Source: an uncultured Saprospiraceae bacterium
GTDB taxonomy: Bacteria; Bacteroidota; Bacteroidia; Chitinophagales; Saprospiraceae
DNA: 37,717 nt
Assembly (NCBI GenBank): GCA_937924805.1
Contig: CALDTZ010000077.1
Coordinates: forward strand, 1-37,717
Reading direction: 5' to 3'
Shown here: positions 17,801-26,007 of the stretch, in pieces
Numbering within the stretch: position 1 is the first letter of the stretch
Layout: every line of letters begins with the position of its first letter
Program-made: the position numbers and the translations under genes
The notes under the pieces: model-generated
The model's database searches: none
What the model was told of the DNA's origin: nothing
What the model saw: the letters and a program-made list of their open reading frames with translations, nothing else

Positions 17801-18613
17801 TATCTCTCCACAAAATTTACAATATTCTGCGTTTGTATCGTGGCCTTCTTTCGAACAATATCGACAGGCCTGAGTTGATACATTTTTATCTTGCTCGTTT
17901 TGGTTCTGCGTTTCATTCACAATTTCAGCAGATACTATTCCTGTTGGTACCGCAATGACAGCATAACCAAGGATCATAATGATAGCAGCAAGACTTTGTC
18001 CGATAGGGGTTAATGGGTGTATATCTCCATATCCAACAGTGGTGAGCGTAACAATTGCCCAATAGATACTTCGGGGGATACTATCATACGCAGGATTAAT
18101 TCCACCTTCTACCAAATACATGATAGAACCAAAAATGCAAACTGACACCAAAATAAAAAATAGAAATACAAAGATTTTTTGCATCGAATCCCTAAGGGCT
18201 TTAACAATAATTTGACTTTGAGACAAGTAGTTTCCCAGTTTAAATATTCTAAACACACGAAGAAGCCTTAATGCTCGAATCATCATTAGTGACTGCGTTC
18301 CCATTAAAAATACAGACAAATATGTTGGAAGGATGGACAATAAATCCACAATTCCATAAAAACTCTTTGCGTATTTGAAAGGCTTTCTCGTAATATATAA
18401 TCTTAGCAAGTATTCAATAGTGAATATGATCGTAAACCCAATCTCTATAGTATAAAATAGATCACCATATTCGTCATGTAAGGATGGAACAGTTTCCAAC
18501 ATTACGGCAAGTACACTCAATAAAATAAATACCAGCAATACAATATCAAAGTATTTACCTGCAGGTGTATCTGCTTCAAAAATGATTTCGTGTATTTTAT
18601 CTTTATGGTTCAT
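17777..18613 (-). CDS. Kv-type potassium channel with C-terminal zinc ribbon
   Basis: Six-TM voltage-gated cation channel subunit of 278 aa. S4 carries Arg at every third position (Arg113, Arg116, Arg119, Arg122, then Lys125). The selectivity filter is TLTTVGYGDIHP (TVGYGD at 192-197), and S6 is a Gly/Ala-rich helix. The C-terminus is unusual: CRYC...CKFC (Cys250, 253, 265, 268) forms a small zinc ribbon, possibly a redox- or metal-sensing gate. The gene follows the HExxH-protein gene by 20 nt on the same strand and probably shares its promoter. The trkA-trkH potassium uptake genes lie 1.5 kb further along, though not in the same unit. Confidence 0.92.
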   Translation of the reverse strand: MNHKDKIHEIIFEADTPAGKYFDIVLLVFILLSVLAVMLETVPSLHDEYGDLFYTIEIGFTIIFTIEYLLRLYITRKPFKYAKSFYGIVDLLSILPTYLSVFLMGTQSLMMIRALRLLRVFRIFKLGNYLSQSQIIVKALRDSMQKIFVFLFFILVSVCIFGSIMYLVEGGINPAYDSIPRSIYWAIVTLTTVGYGDIHPLTPIGQSLAAIIMILGYAVIAVPTGIVSAEIVNETQNQNEQDKNVSTQACRYCSKEGHDTNAEYCKFCGEILNEEDID

Positions 18614-18633
18614 TGTTACACTAAGCTTGTGAA

Positions 18634-19638
18634 TTATTTGTGGGCTTTTAGAATGTCCAACAGGTTCAAAAGTAATACTTTTCCTTCTTTTGAATAATTC
18701 AAAAATATCGGGTTTTCATTTTCTAACATCGCAATCGTAAAATTGTCAGCCAAAACTTCATCAGGATGAATGGTATAAGTGGTGTTATCTTTGATTTGAT
18801 CAAAAAAGTCTTGATAAGCATCCACTTGAATGGTTGGGCCATTTTCAAGATTACTCGTATATATATAATAGCCGTCTTCGGATTTTTTTACTGGATATAG
18901 ATCAAATTCCATATATGAAAAGAAATCGGGCATTTGGGCTTTGTAATTAGAGGACTTACTGGTTAATAGAGGAATGCAATCAATCGTTTTTCCATTTCCA
19001 TTATCAAGTGTAATTAGATAATTTGAAGCTAATCCATCTGGGTTAAGAAGCAATCTGTCTTTAAGGTTTTTTGGAAAAAAAAGGGGACCTTCAATTCGGT
19101 TAAATCCAATCAACTTATAACACCTCGTTTTAAAATTTGGGTGATTCCTACTAAGAATATGGAATAACTCGTGAAACATAACGGCTAAGAATTGATCAAA
19201 AGTCATATTTCTAAAAGCAGCTTCTGGAATAATAATTTGATGCTGCCTCGTATAAAAGGCACCTTCACTTACAGTGTAATCGCCTATTTTTATTAATTCA
19301 ATCGGTGCGATTGAAGGAAGGTTCACGCCTGTTGCGAGCCGATTGATTTCTTTAAAAACACTGTCTAATACGGTTTTTTCCGTGATCTTAAAACCTCGTG
19401 TTGAAGCTTGAAGACGCTGTTTAAATTTTGATCGTAAAATGGACTTTTCTTGATCCACATCTTCTTGGATTTGTATCGCTAAATCTACGTTGCCAATAAT
19501 GGAAAAGTAGTCTTCAACAGTGTCTTGTACGATTGCTTTGCTAGCTCTGATACTATCAAGGTAAACCCAATGAATCGTTTGACCAGTGCTATCTGTACAA
19601 AAAGCGAGGATAAAAATAAGATGTATAAAATGTTTGAT
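18634..19638 (-). CDS. secreted HExxH metalloprotein with non-canonical start
   Basis: Putative zinc metallopeptidase; HELFH lies in a helix (residues 156-160 of the extended form). The family is not recognised and a third metal ligand is not obvious. The first ATG/GTG/TTG in frame is a GTG at 19458 (274 aa), but the frame is open to 19653 and the extra sequence reads as protein. It gives a signal-peptide-like start, (M)KHFIHLIFILAFC, then TDSTGQTIHWVYLDSIRAS. A TACCTTTG box at 19655-19662 sits 16 nt before an ATC at 19636-19638, the same spacing as other genes here. I therefore extend the gene to that ATC (334 aa); ATA at 19624-19626 is another candidate. AFC could be a lipobox with an unusual Phe. 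The downstream partner is the channel gene. Confidence 0.6.
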   Translation of the reverse strand: MKHFIHLIFILAFCTDSTGQTIHWVYLDSIRASKAIVQDTVEDYFSIIGNVDLAIQIQEDVDQEKSILRSKFKQRLQASTRGFKITEKTVLDSVFKEINRLATGVNLPSIAPIELIKIGDYTVSEGAFYTRQHQIIIPEAAFRNMTFDQFLAVMFHELFHILSRNHPNFKTRCYKLIGFNRIEGPLFFPKNLKDRLLLNPDGLASNYLITLDNGNGKTIDCIPLLTSKSSNYKAQMPDFFSYMEFDLYPVKKSEDGYYIYTSNLENGPTIQVDAYQDFFDQIKDNTTYTIHPDEVLADNFTIAMLENENPIFLNYSKEGKVLLLNLLDILKAHK

Positions 19639-19654
19639 ATTGAATCCCTTTGTT

Positions 19655-19662
19655 CAAAGGTA
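19655..19662 (-). promoter_or_regulatory. HExxH gene promoter, -7 box TACCTTTG
   Basis: Exact TAnnTTTG match on the minus strand, identical to the yidC and kdsA boxes. It is about 197 nt before the first ordinary start codon but 16 nt before the open frame encoding a signal-like peptide. Confidence 0.5.
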
Positions 19663-19746
19663 TTGAATTGGTCTATTTTAAGAAAGAAAGCTGCACTTAG
19701 TTTTTTATTGATTTCGGTCGAACAAAAATATCGGTTTTTAGAATGA

Positions 19747-20108
19747 CCTCTGCGAACGAAGTGCAGCTTACAAATAGACCTTCGTAATCAATAGTTGTAT
19801 TGATTCGTCAAATGTAATTCAAATTTTAACATATTAAAGATTTATTTAATATGTTTTTTCATACTTTTTTAATAATATATATAATAATCAGATTATTACA
19901 TATTAATATATATTATAATGTGATATTATATTTTAAAAAATAGATAATCATTCATTTTATTATATAATATTCAAAAAAACAATGCTTATAATTCTCCTAA
20001 GTTTACTTTTTTAGAATTAATTTCGAATATCATATTAATCAAAAACATCATTCTGACCTATCACTTAATGTATAATCAGGTAATCGCCTTTCTCAAGGCT
20101 ATACAAAT
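19747..20108. other. AT-rich intergenic region before trkA
   Basis: About 360 bases without a coding frame I can support. The stretch is strongly AT-rich. It contains the palindrome TAATAATC-A-GATTATTA at 19882-19898 and several short TA-rich inverted repeats. A 5-bp hairpin (GCCTT/AAGGC, 20086-20099) lies just before the trkA ATG. No TAnnTTTG box, tRNA or DnaA-box cluster was found. Confidence 0.5.
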
Positions 20109-21449
20109 ATGAAAATTGTAATTGCAGGAGCTGGTTCAGTAGGGTATCATTTAGCTAAGTTATTATCTAGAGAGAATCAAGACATCACGCTCATTGATAA
20201 GGATGAAGAGATTCTTGATCTTGTTGCATCAAAACTGGATGTAATGACCATTCATGGTAATGTTTCTTCAAAAGAAATATTAAGTCAAGCTGATATTGGT
20301 CAAGCTAAATTATTTATAGCAGTTACGAAATCAGAAGAAACAAACTTATTATCTGCGATTCTAGCAAAACAAGAAGGTGCTACCAAAACTATTGCTCGAG
20401 TAAATAATGTAGAGTTTTTATCAACCACTCAAAAGCAATACTTCCATCAGATTGGTATTGATAAAATTATTTCGCCCTTACAGCTTGCTGCTTATGAGAT
20501 TGAACGACTAATTCATAGAGCTTCACTTACAGATAATTTTGATTTTGAAGGTGGGCAAATTAGCATTGTTGGCTTTTCGATTGATTATAATTCAAAATTG
20601 GAAGGTAAAATGGTATCTGAAATCAATCAAGGTCAACTAGATTTTAATTATCGTGGTGTTGCTTTGTTAAGAGATCATTCGACAATTATTCCTAAAGGTC
20701 GAACAAAACTTCAAAAAGGAGATCATCTTTATTTGAGTATTCGAAGTAAAAACATAGAAAAAGTTACTGAATTTCTAGGAATAGAATCAAAGCCTATTAA
20801 AAATATTATGATAATTGGTGGTACAGCACTTGCACATCGTACAGCAGAATTGTTACAAGAAAACTATAATGTTACCGTTATCATGAAAAAGAAGAAAGAT
20901 GGTAATGAGTTTTTGAAATCCCTGAATAAGAGTTTGATTATTATAGGAGATCACGGTAATGAAGATATTTTAGCTCAAGAAGGACTTTCCAATATGGATG
21001 CATTTATTGCATTAACAGAGAATTCAGAGTCGAATATTTTAACGAGTTTGGTTGCAGATAATAATGGGGTATTCAAAACGATCGCATTGGTAGATAATGA
21101 TATGTACACTCATATTTCTCAAAAAATAGGAGTCGATACGATTATCAATAAAAAGATCATTGCCGCAAACAACATATTTAGATTTGTCAGAAAAGGAAAT
21201 GTAGAGGCCATTGCAACACTCCATGGAGTAGATGCAGAGATTATAGAGTTTGAAATATCCAAATCCAATCGAATTACAACCCATACTCTGAGTGAATTAG
21301 AATTACCAGATTCATCTATTGTAGCTGGTGTTATTAGAGGCGAAAAAAGCATGATTCCTGGAGGAGATTTTATTCTTCAGAAAGGAGACAAGGTGGTCAT
21401 TTTTGCATTACCAGAAGCCATTCGTAAAGTCGAAGAAACATTCAAATAA
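20109..21449 (+). CDS. trkA: Trk potassium uptake NAD-binding subunit TrkA
   Basis: Cytoplasmic gating subunit of the Trk potassium transporter, 446 aa. It has the usual duplicated layout: RCK_N with KIVIAGAGSVGYHLAKLL (residues 2-19) and the acidic LIDKD, RCK_C near 140-220, a second RCK_N starting IMIIGGTALAHRTAELL near 232, and a second RCK_C to the end. The first glycine-rich loop is a classic NAD site; the second (GGTALA) is degenerate, as is often the case. trkH starts 3 nt after its stop, so they form one operon. The ATG follows a short hairpin and a long AT-rich region. Confidence 0.97.
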   Translation: MKIVIAGAGSVGYHLAKLLSRENQDITLIDKDEEILDLVASKLDVMTIHGNVSSKEILSQADIGQAKLFIAVTKSEETNLLSAILAKQEGATKTIARVNNVEFLSTTQKQYFHQIGIDKIISPLQLAAYEIERLIHRASLTDNFDFEGGQISIVGFSIDYNSKLEGKMVSEINQGQLDFNYRGVALLRDHSTIIPKGRTKLQKGDHLYLSIRSKNIEKVTEFLGIESKPIKNIMIIGGTALAHRTAELLQENYNVTVIMKKKKDGNEFLKSLNKSLIIIGDHGNEDILAQEGLSNMDAFIALTENSESNILTSLVADNNGVFKTIALVDNDMYTHISQKIGVDTIINKKIIAANNIFRFVRKGNVEAIATLHGVDAEIIEFEISKSNRITTHTLSELELPDSSIVAGVIRGEKSMIPGGDFILQKGDKVVIFALPEAIRKVEETFK

Positions 21450-21452
21450 GCG

Positions 21453-22913
21453 ATGATTAATTTTAAAATTGTACTTAACGTTTTAAGCATTATTTCATTT
21501 TTTATTAGTCTTTTAATGCTAATTCCATTGTCTTATGCGGCAATCGTAGGAGAATCAACACAACAAGCATTTGCGTTATCTTTTGTTTGTACTATTGTCT
21601 TATCAGCTATCCTTTTTTTTAGCATTAAACCTAAATCTAAAGCGATTGGAAAAAGAGAAGGATATTTAATCGTTTCACTTGGCTGGATTTGCATTGCTAT
21701 ATTTAGTAGTTTGCCTTATTATTTTAGTGGATTAACCAATGGGGCTGTTGATAGCTTGTTTGAAAGTGTATCAGGTTTGACAACTACTGGGGCTACCATT
21801 TTCACAGATATTGAAATACTTCCGAGGTGTTTATTACTTTGGAGAAGTATGACTCAATGGATAGGAGGTATGGGGATCATTGTGTTAACAGTTGCATTAT
21901 TTCCACTATTAGGTATCGGAGGGGTAGAGCTATTTGTAGCAGAATCACCAGGTCCTACATCCAATAAAATACATCCTAGGATTAAGGAAACAGCAAAGCG
22001 ATTGTGGCTTTTATATGTAATGTTGACAGTTTTGTTGATTGTGATTTTATGGTTTGAAGGGATGACAGCTTTTGATGCGTTTAATCATGGTTTGACAACC
22101 ATTGCTACAGGAGGGTTTTCTACTAAAAATGCAAGCATCATGAATTTCTCACCATTGATTCAGTATACCTTAATGCTCTTCATGTTTATAGCAGGAATCA
22201 ATTATTCGTTGATCTATGTTGGGATAAAAGGCAAGTTTGGGAAAATTTGGTCGAGCGATGAATTTAGAGCATATGTTTATTTTTTGTCTTTAAGTATACT
22301 TTTTGTAACAAGTGCTTTTTATGTGTTAGATCAGGGAAATGTTGAGGTTTGTTTTAGAAATGCAGGATTTCAGATTGTTTCAATGGTTACCACTACTGGA
22401 TTTGTTATTACTGATTATACATTGATACATCCATTGATTACATTATTCTTTTTCTTCCTTTTGTTTGCAGGTGCATGTGCAGGATCTACGGCTGGTGGAA
22501 TTAAGTTTATCCGTCATATCGTATTTTTTAAAAATTCAACCCTAGAATTTAAGCGATTACTACACCCAAATGCATTGATTAGAATCCGCATTGACAATAA
22601 AATTGTCGCTCCAAGAATTTTGACTCACGTCTTAGTATTTCTCTTGATCTATTTATTGATATTCTTGATAGGTACTTTTTTTATGACATTTATTTTAGCG
22701 GATTTTCAAGAACCTTTGTTAAGTGCAGCTGGAGCTGTAGCAACTACCTTAGGCAATGTCGGTCCAGCAATATCACAACTTGGGCCTACCGATAACTTTG
22801 CCTTGATTCCACCCTCAGGAAAGATGTTTTTATCCTTAATCATGTTGCTAGGCCGATTGGAATTGTTTAGCATTTTAATTCTATTTACTCCTTATTTTTG
22901 GAGAATCAATTAG
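21453..22913 (+). CDS. trkH: Trk potassium uptake channel subunit TrkH
   Basis: Potassium-translocating membrane subunit of 486 aa with four M1-P-M2 repeats. Pore-loop signatures are visible: ESVSGLTTTGATIF with QWIGGMGIIVLTVALFPLLG, NHGLTTIATGGFSTKN, QIVSMVTTTGFVITDY, and AVATTLGNVGPAI. Each loop keeps the filter Gly. The third M2 helix contains GACAGSTAGGIKFIR, the Gly-rich intramembrane gate. Paired with TrkA 3 nt upstream. The 3' end is 3 nt from a convergent gene, with no terminator seen. Confidence 0.97.
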   Translation: MINFKIVLNVLSIISFFISLLMLIPLSYAAIVGESTQQAFALSFVCTIVLSAILFFSIKPKSKAIGKREGYLIVSLGWICIAIFSSLPYYFSGLTNGAVDSLFESVSGLTTTGATIFTDIEILPRCLLLWRSMTQWIGGMGIIVLTVALFPLLGIGGVELFVAESPGPTSNKIHPRIKETAKRLWLLYVMLTVLLIVILWFEGMTAFDAFNHGLTTIATGGFSTKNASIMNFSPLIQYTLMLFMFIAGINYSLIYVGIKGKFGKIWSSDEFRAYVYFLSLSILFVTSAFYVLDQGNVEVCFRNAGFQIVSMVTTTGFVITDYTLIHPLITLFFFFLLFAGACAGSTAGGIKFIRHIVFFKNSTLEFKRLLHPNALIRIRIDNKIVAPRILTHVLVFLLIYLLIFLIGTFFMTFILADFQEPLLSAAGAVATTLGNVGPAISQLGPTDNFALIPPSGKMFLSLIMLLGRLELFSILILFTPYFWRIN

Positions 22914-22916
22914 CCG

Positions 22917-24470
22917 TTAATTTCTATAACGAATACCAAAATTAAGCGTTTGTGCATTTTGAGTTTCTGTTTGAAAGTTAAATAGGGTACCAATAAATTC
23001 TAATTCAATTTGAGGTGAAATAAAGTATTTTGCACCGAAACCCAATTGCCCAAAAGGACTAAAAATAAAATCACGCTCAGTTTCATTTTGGTTAACACCA
23101 TATCGAAGAATGGTTAAATTAAGCAAGCCATAAAGTGTAACTTTATTAACAGGAAAATAGTTAAGAATAACGGTATTCCCATTTCCAATTTGATAAAAGA
23201 TTGGTTCATTATTAAATGTTGCACCCCTTATATTTTCAGCAAATACTGAAAAGTCGTAGAAGATATTGAATTTAGACCCAATATCTTTATCAAAATAGAC
23301 TTGTGAAGTCCATTGAAGTCCGTTCCAATCAAAGTACCCAGATTCATTATCACCTTCTAAGTTTGATCCTGTAGGAAATAATACGGTATGAATAAATAAG
23401 AACGTCGTGTTTTTAAAAACCATCGCATGTTGGATAGCTGGTCCTACACCTGCAAAGCCAATTCTTGAATATCGATTGTAACGCTCAAAATCGTTTTTAA
23501 ATAATAAACCTGAAAAGTAATTGGTCTCATCTGTTGATCCCACATCGACGGTCCGATAACGACCTCTTATTCCAATATTGATTGGAATATTTAATCCAAA
23601 AGTTGCCGAAAATGTATTAGTAAAGAAACTTTGCCTCAATCGTGGTTCCGTACCAGAAACAATGGATTGTGTATAATAATTTGCAAATAACTTTATCTCA
23701 GCTTCCCCCTTTTCTAATAATGCGGAAGGTCTGTATCGTAGCAGTTGGTCTCCATTTTGCGCGGTATATTGATTCAGTCCCCAATTGTACCCTTTGTATT
23801 GAACAGTATAACTACTTAAATCTGTGTTGTTATAATCACCTAGTGCTTCAAGAATAGCTTCAATACCCCCAAAATCATCTTCATACCATTGAAAAATTCT
23901 GGACAAGGTTAGCACCTTTGATGTCTCATTGATACCAACCCATTGCGGATCAGAATATAAATCTTGCTTCATTGATTTAATGGATGCTGTTGTATTGTCA
24001 ATATCAAAGTGACGAAGGGGAGGGCAAGACATGGCTGCACATACCATCGCAAAATGGGCATCTGCCAAACCATCAACCTTAATAACTTCATCTTCTAAAC
24101 TTTGAAGTGAATAGGGTTGAGCATTAAAGGTGATTTGTGAGTCGAAAAAGCCTGCAATTGCTTTGGGTGATTTAACGGGGTAGTTTTCTAAAATGATGCG
24201 GATTGCATTTAAGTTATATGCATGAATTTTCAAGCCTTGCAACACATTTTCATTTGTATTTATTGACTTTTCAGTAAAATAAATTAAATCAAATAATGGT
24301 TGATTATCTTTTTTGATTAATTCATATTTCACTAATCCATCTTCGGTATGAATTTGATAGAAAGAAGAAAGTTTAGATTTGAAATCTTCTAAGTTGTTTA
24401 TTTGTGCAAAACTGGTTTGTGTAAATATGCATCCAAAGATAATGGATAAGACTACGGTGTATTTTTTCAT
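22917..24470 (-). CDS. DUF547 domain fused to an outer-membrane beta-barrel
   Basis: Exported 517-aa protein. The ATG at 24470 is chosen because it gives the signal peptide MKKYTVVLSIIFGCIFTQTSFAQ and lies 4 nt after the yaaA stop; the frame also opens further upstream inside yaaA. About residues 20-225 are a DUF547 domain (HAYNLNAIRIILENYP, then MVCAAMSCPPLRHFDI with the family Cys). The remaining 290 residues alternate polar and aromatic residues in many short strands and end in FGIRYRN, as in outer-membrane porin-like barrels. DUF547 proteins are usually soluble or lipid-anchored, so the fusion is notable. The Cys-containing loop suggests a papain- or transglutaminase-like active site; this is inferred. 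Probably co-transcribed with yaaA. Confidence 0.8.
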   Translation of the reverse strand: MKKYTVVLSIIFGCIFTQTSFAQINNLEDFKSKLSSFYQIHTEDGLVKYELIKKDNQPLFDLIYFTEKSINTNENVLQGLKIHAYNLNAIRIILENYPVKSPKAIAGFFDSQITFNAQPYSLQSLEDEVIKVDGLADAHFAMVCAAMSCPPLRHFDIDNTTASIKSMKQDLYSDPQWVGINETSKVLTLSRIFQWYEDDFGGIEAILEALGDYNNTDLSSYTVQYKGYNWGLNQYTAQNGDQLLRYRPSALLEKGEAEIKLFANYYTQSIVSGTEPRLRQSFFTNTFSATFGLNIPINIGIRGRYRTVDVGSTDETNYFSGLLFKNDFERYNRYSRIGFAGVGPAIQHAMVFKNTTFLFIHTVLFPTGSNLEGDNESGYFDWNGLQWTSQVYFDKDIGSKFNIFYDFSVFAENIRGATFNNEPIFYQIGNGNTVILNYFPVNKVTLYGLLNLTILRYGVNQNETERDFIFSPFGQLGFGAKYFISPQIELEFIGTLFNFQTETQNAQTLNFGIRYRN

Positions 24471-24474
24471 TTTT

Positions 24475-25233
24475 TTATTTAGTAAATAACCAATGGGTAT
24501 TTGTTGATTTAGATTCATCAAAGTGGTAACCTTCTACATCAAAGCCTTTCAGTAATTCAGGATCATTAATTTTATGTTCAATTATAAATCGTGTCATAAG
24601 CCCTCGTGCACGCTTTGCGTTAAAACTTATTACTTTCAACACTCCGTTTCGGAGTTCTTTAAATTCAATATTTAAAATGGGATATTTAAGTGCTTTTTTA
24701 TCGATGGCCGAAAAATATTCCTTGGATGCTAAATTAACGAGAACCTTATTTTCTGTTCCTTTAAGATCTTTCGTAAGCTTTTTTGAAATTGAGTCACCCC
24801 AAAATTTATATAGTGTATTGCCTTTTTCATTTTTAAGAGAAGTACCCATTTCTAAGCGGTACGGCTGCATTTTATCCATTGGTTGAAGTAAACCATATAA
24901 GCCAGAGAGAATTCTGACATGCTTTTCAGCAAAGAGCAGATCTTTATCATTCAAAGAATGAATATCAAGTCCACGATAGACATCACCATTAAATGTATAG
25001 ATTGCAGCACGACTATTTTTTTCTGTGAATCGAGATGAATAGTTTTTAAACCTAGCTACATTTAAATTTGCCAAATCTTGGCTAATGCCCATGAGTTTCA
25101 TTAAGTCATGATCTTTCTTTGGCTTGACTAATTCTATGATTTCCAATGATTGCTTCCTGAAGTATGGAAGCTGCAGACCTTGAATATCATGATCATAATT
25201 AAGGGACTTGGCAGGAGAAAGGACTAAAAGCAT
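24475..25233 (-). CDS. yaaA: peroxide stress protein YaaA (UPF0246)
   Basis: Cytoplasmic protein of 252 aa in the YaaA/DUF328 family, which lowers free iron and DNA damage during peroxide stress in E. coli and has a DNA-binding fold. Family landmarks are the start MLLVLSPAKSLNYD, then AIYTFNGDVYRGLD, RILSGLYGLLQPMD, PYRLEMGT, FWGDSI, and the end region INFNAKRARG-like (SFNAKRARGLMTRF). Length is normal. It lies upstream of the DUF547 gene with a 4-nt gap and downstream of a strong terminator, so transcription should start in the 25234-25273 interval. Confidence 0.96.
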   Translation of the reverse strand: MLLVLSPAKSLNYDHDIQGLQLPYFRKQSLEIIELVKPKKDHDLMKLMGISQDLANLNVARFKNYSSRFTEKNSRAAIYTFNGDVYRGLDIHSLNDKDLLFAEKHVRILSGLYGLLQPMDKMQPYRLEMGTSLKNEKGNTLYKFWGDSISKKLTKDLKGTENKVLVNLASKEYFSAIDKKALKYPILNIEFKELRNGVLKVISFNAKRARGLMTRFIIEHKINDPELLKGFDVEGYHFDESKSTNTHWLFTK

Positions 25234-25273
25234 TTATCGTAATTCAATTTGTTAGTAAATATGTAAAATAAAA

Positions 25274-25299
25274 AAACCCTTGGCGTATACCAAGGGTTT
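25274..25299 (-). terminator. intrinsic terminator of the DUF1573 gene
   Basis: Perfect 10-bp stem AAACCCTTGG / CCAAGGGTTT with loop CGTATA. On the minus strand it is followed by a T-rich tail (TTTTTTTATTTTAC), and it starts 28 nt after the DUF1573 stop. Confidence 0.88.
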
Positions 25300-25327
25300 A
25301 AAAATATGTCGTATTTATTCTTTTTAG

Positions 25328-25819
25328 TTATTTGCCACCTTTTAACATCGTTGGCTCACCAGTTGGTACACTTTCTGTTGCTTCTGGTTTTAATACTTTT
25401 CCGATTACCTTAAGTACGTGTGGATCTCCACCTTCATTCGTAGTTACTTTAATCGTTTTGTTAATCGAACCTAATCTATTGGTTGCATATCTTACTTCAA
25501 TTTCAGCTTCTTCTCCTGGCATAATTGGTTCTTTCGGCCATGTAGGCACAGTACAACCACAACTTCCTCTTGCATTCTTTATTACTAAAGGCTCTGTTCC
25601 TGTATTAGAAAAAGTAAGCACTTTTAAAGGATCTCCGTTTTGCTCAATCGTTCCGTAATCAACTGTCTTTGATTCAAAGGTCATAATAGGACCATCTGCA
25701 GTTTGAGATTGTGTGTCTTCTGCAACAACTTCCTCTACAACTTCTTGTAATTGACCTACTTGAGAGATTACAAATGATGAAGTGAAAGTCATTAATAATA
25801 AAAGAAAGATATTCTTCAT
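25328..25819 (-). CDS. DUF1573 domain secreted protein
   Basis: Exported protein of 163 aa with signal peptide MKNIFLLLLMTFTSSFVISQ. The rest is one DUF1573 domain, an Ig-like (ASH/MSP-related) fold common in Bacteroidota: VDYGTIEQNGDPLKVLTFSN, then EPLVIKNARGSCGCTVPTWP with its conserved CGC, then PGEEAEIEVRY and KTIKVTTN. The Ser-Cys-Gly-Cys motif is characteristic; its role is not known. The frame is open to a TTG at 25846, but a TATCTTTG box covers 25844-25851, so ATG 25819 is the start. Monocistronic, with promoter and terminator both visible. Confidence 0.9.
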   Translation of the reverse strand: MKNIFLLLLMTFTSSFVISQVGQLQEVVEEVVAEDTQSQTADGPIMTFESKTVDYGTIEQNGDPLKVLTFSNTGTEPLVIKNARGSCGCTVPTWPKEPIMPGEEAEIEVRYATNRLGSINKTIKVTTNEGGDPHVLKVIGKVLKPEATESVPTGEPTMLKGGK

Positions 25820-25843
25820 GATGAATTTTGTTTTTATTTGTAG

Positions 25844-25851
25844 CAAAGATA
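25844..25851 (-). promoter_or_regulatory. DUF1573 gene promoter, -7 box TATCTTTG
   Basis: Exact TAnnTTTG match on the minus strand, 24 nt before the chosen ATG and overlapping the upstream TTG that would otherwise extend the gene. Confidence 0.6.
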
Positions 25852-26007
25852 AACCTAAAATTACAATTTAAAGTAAACTAAAATATAATAATGTGTTAAT
25901 GAATGTTTAAAACCTTTCTATAATGTGTATAATTCACGTTTAGATTATCCCTAAAATTTAAAAAAATAAAATAGTTTTACATTTTAGTTTTCAACCAACC
26001 CGATTTG

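Noticed and set aside
19525..19746. Small plus-strand frame of 73 codons
   Set aside because: It lies antisense to the N-terminal extension of the HExxH gene, has no recognisable domain and no promoter box.
19800..20000. Replication origin in the AT-rich region before trkA
   Set aside because: No DnaA-box cluster and no dnaA/dnaN/gidA neighbours; AT-richness and small palindromes alone are not enough.
22917..24521. DUF547 gene starting inside yaaA
   Set aside because: The longer frame puts 17 extra residues before a clean signal peptide; the ATG at 24470 gives a normal secreted protein 4 nt after yaaA.
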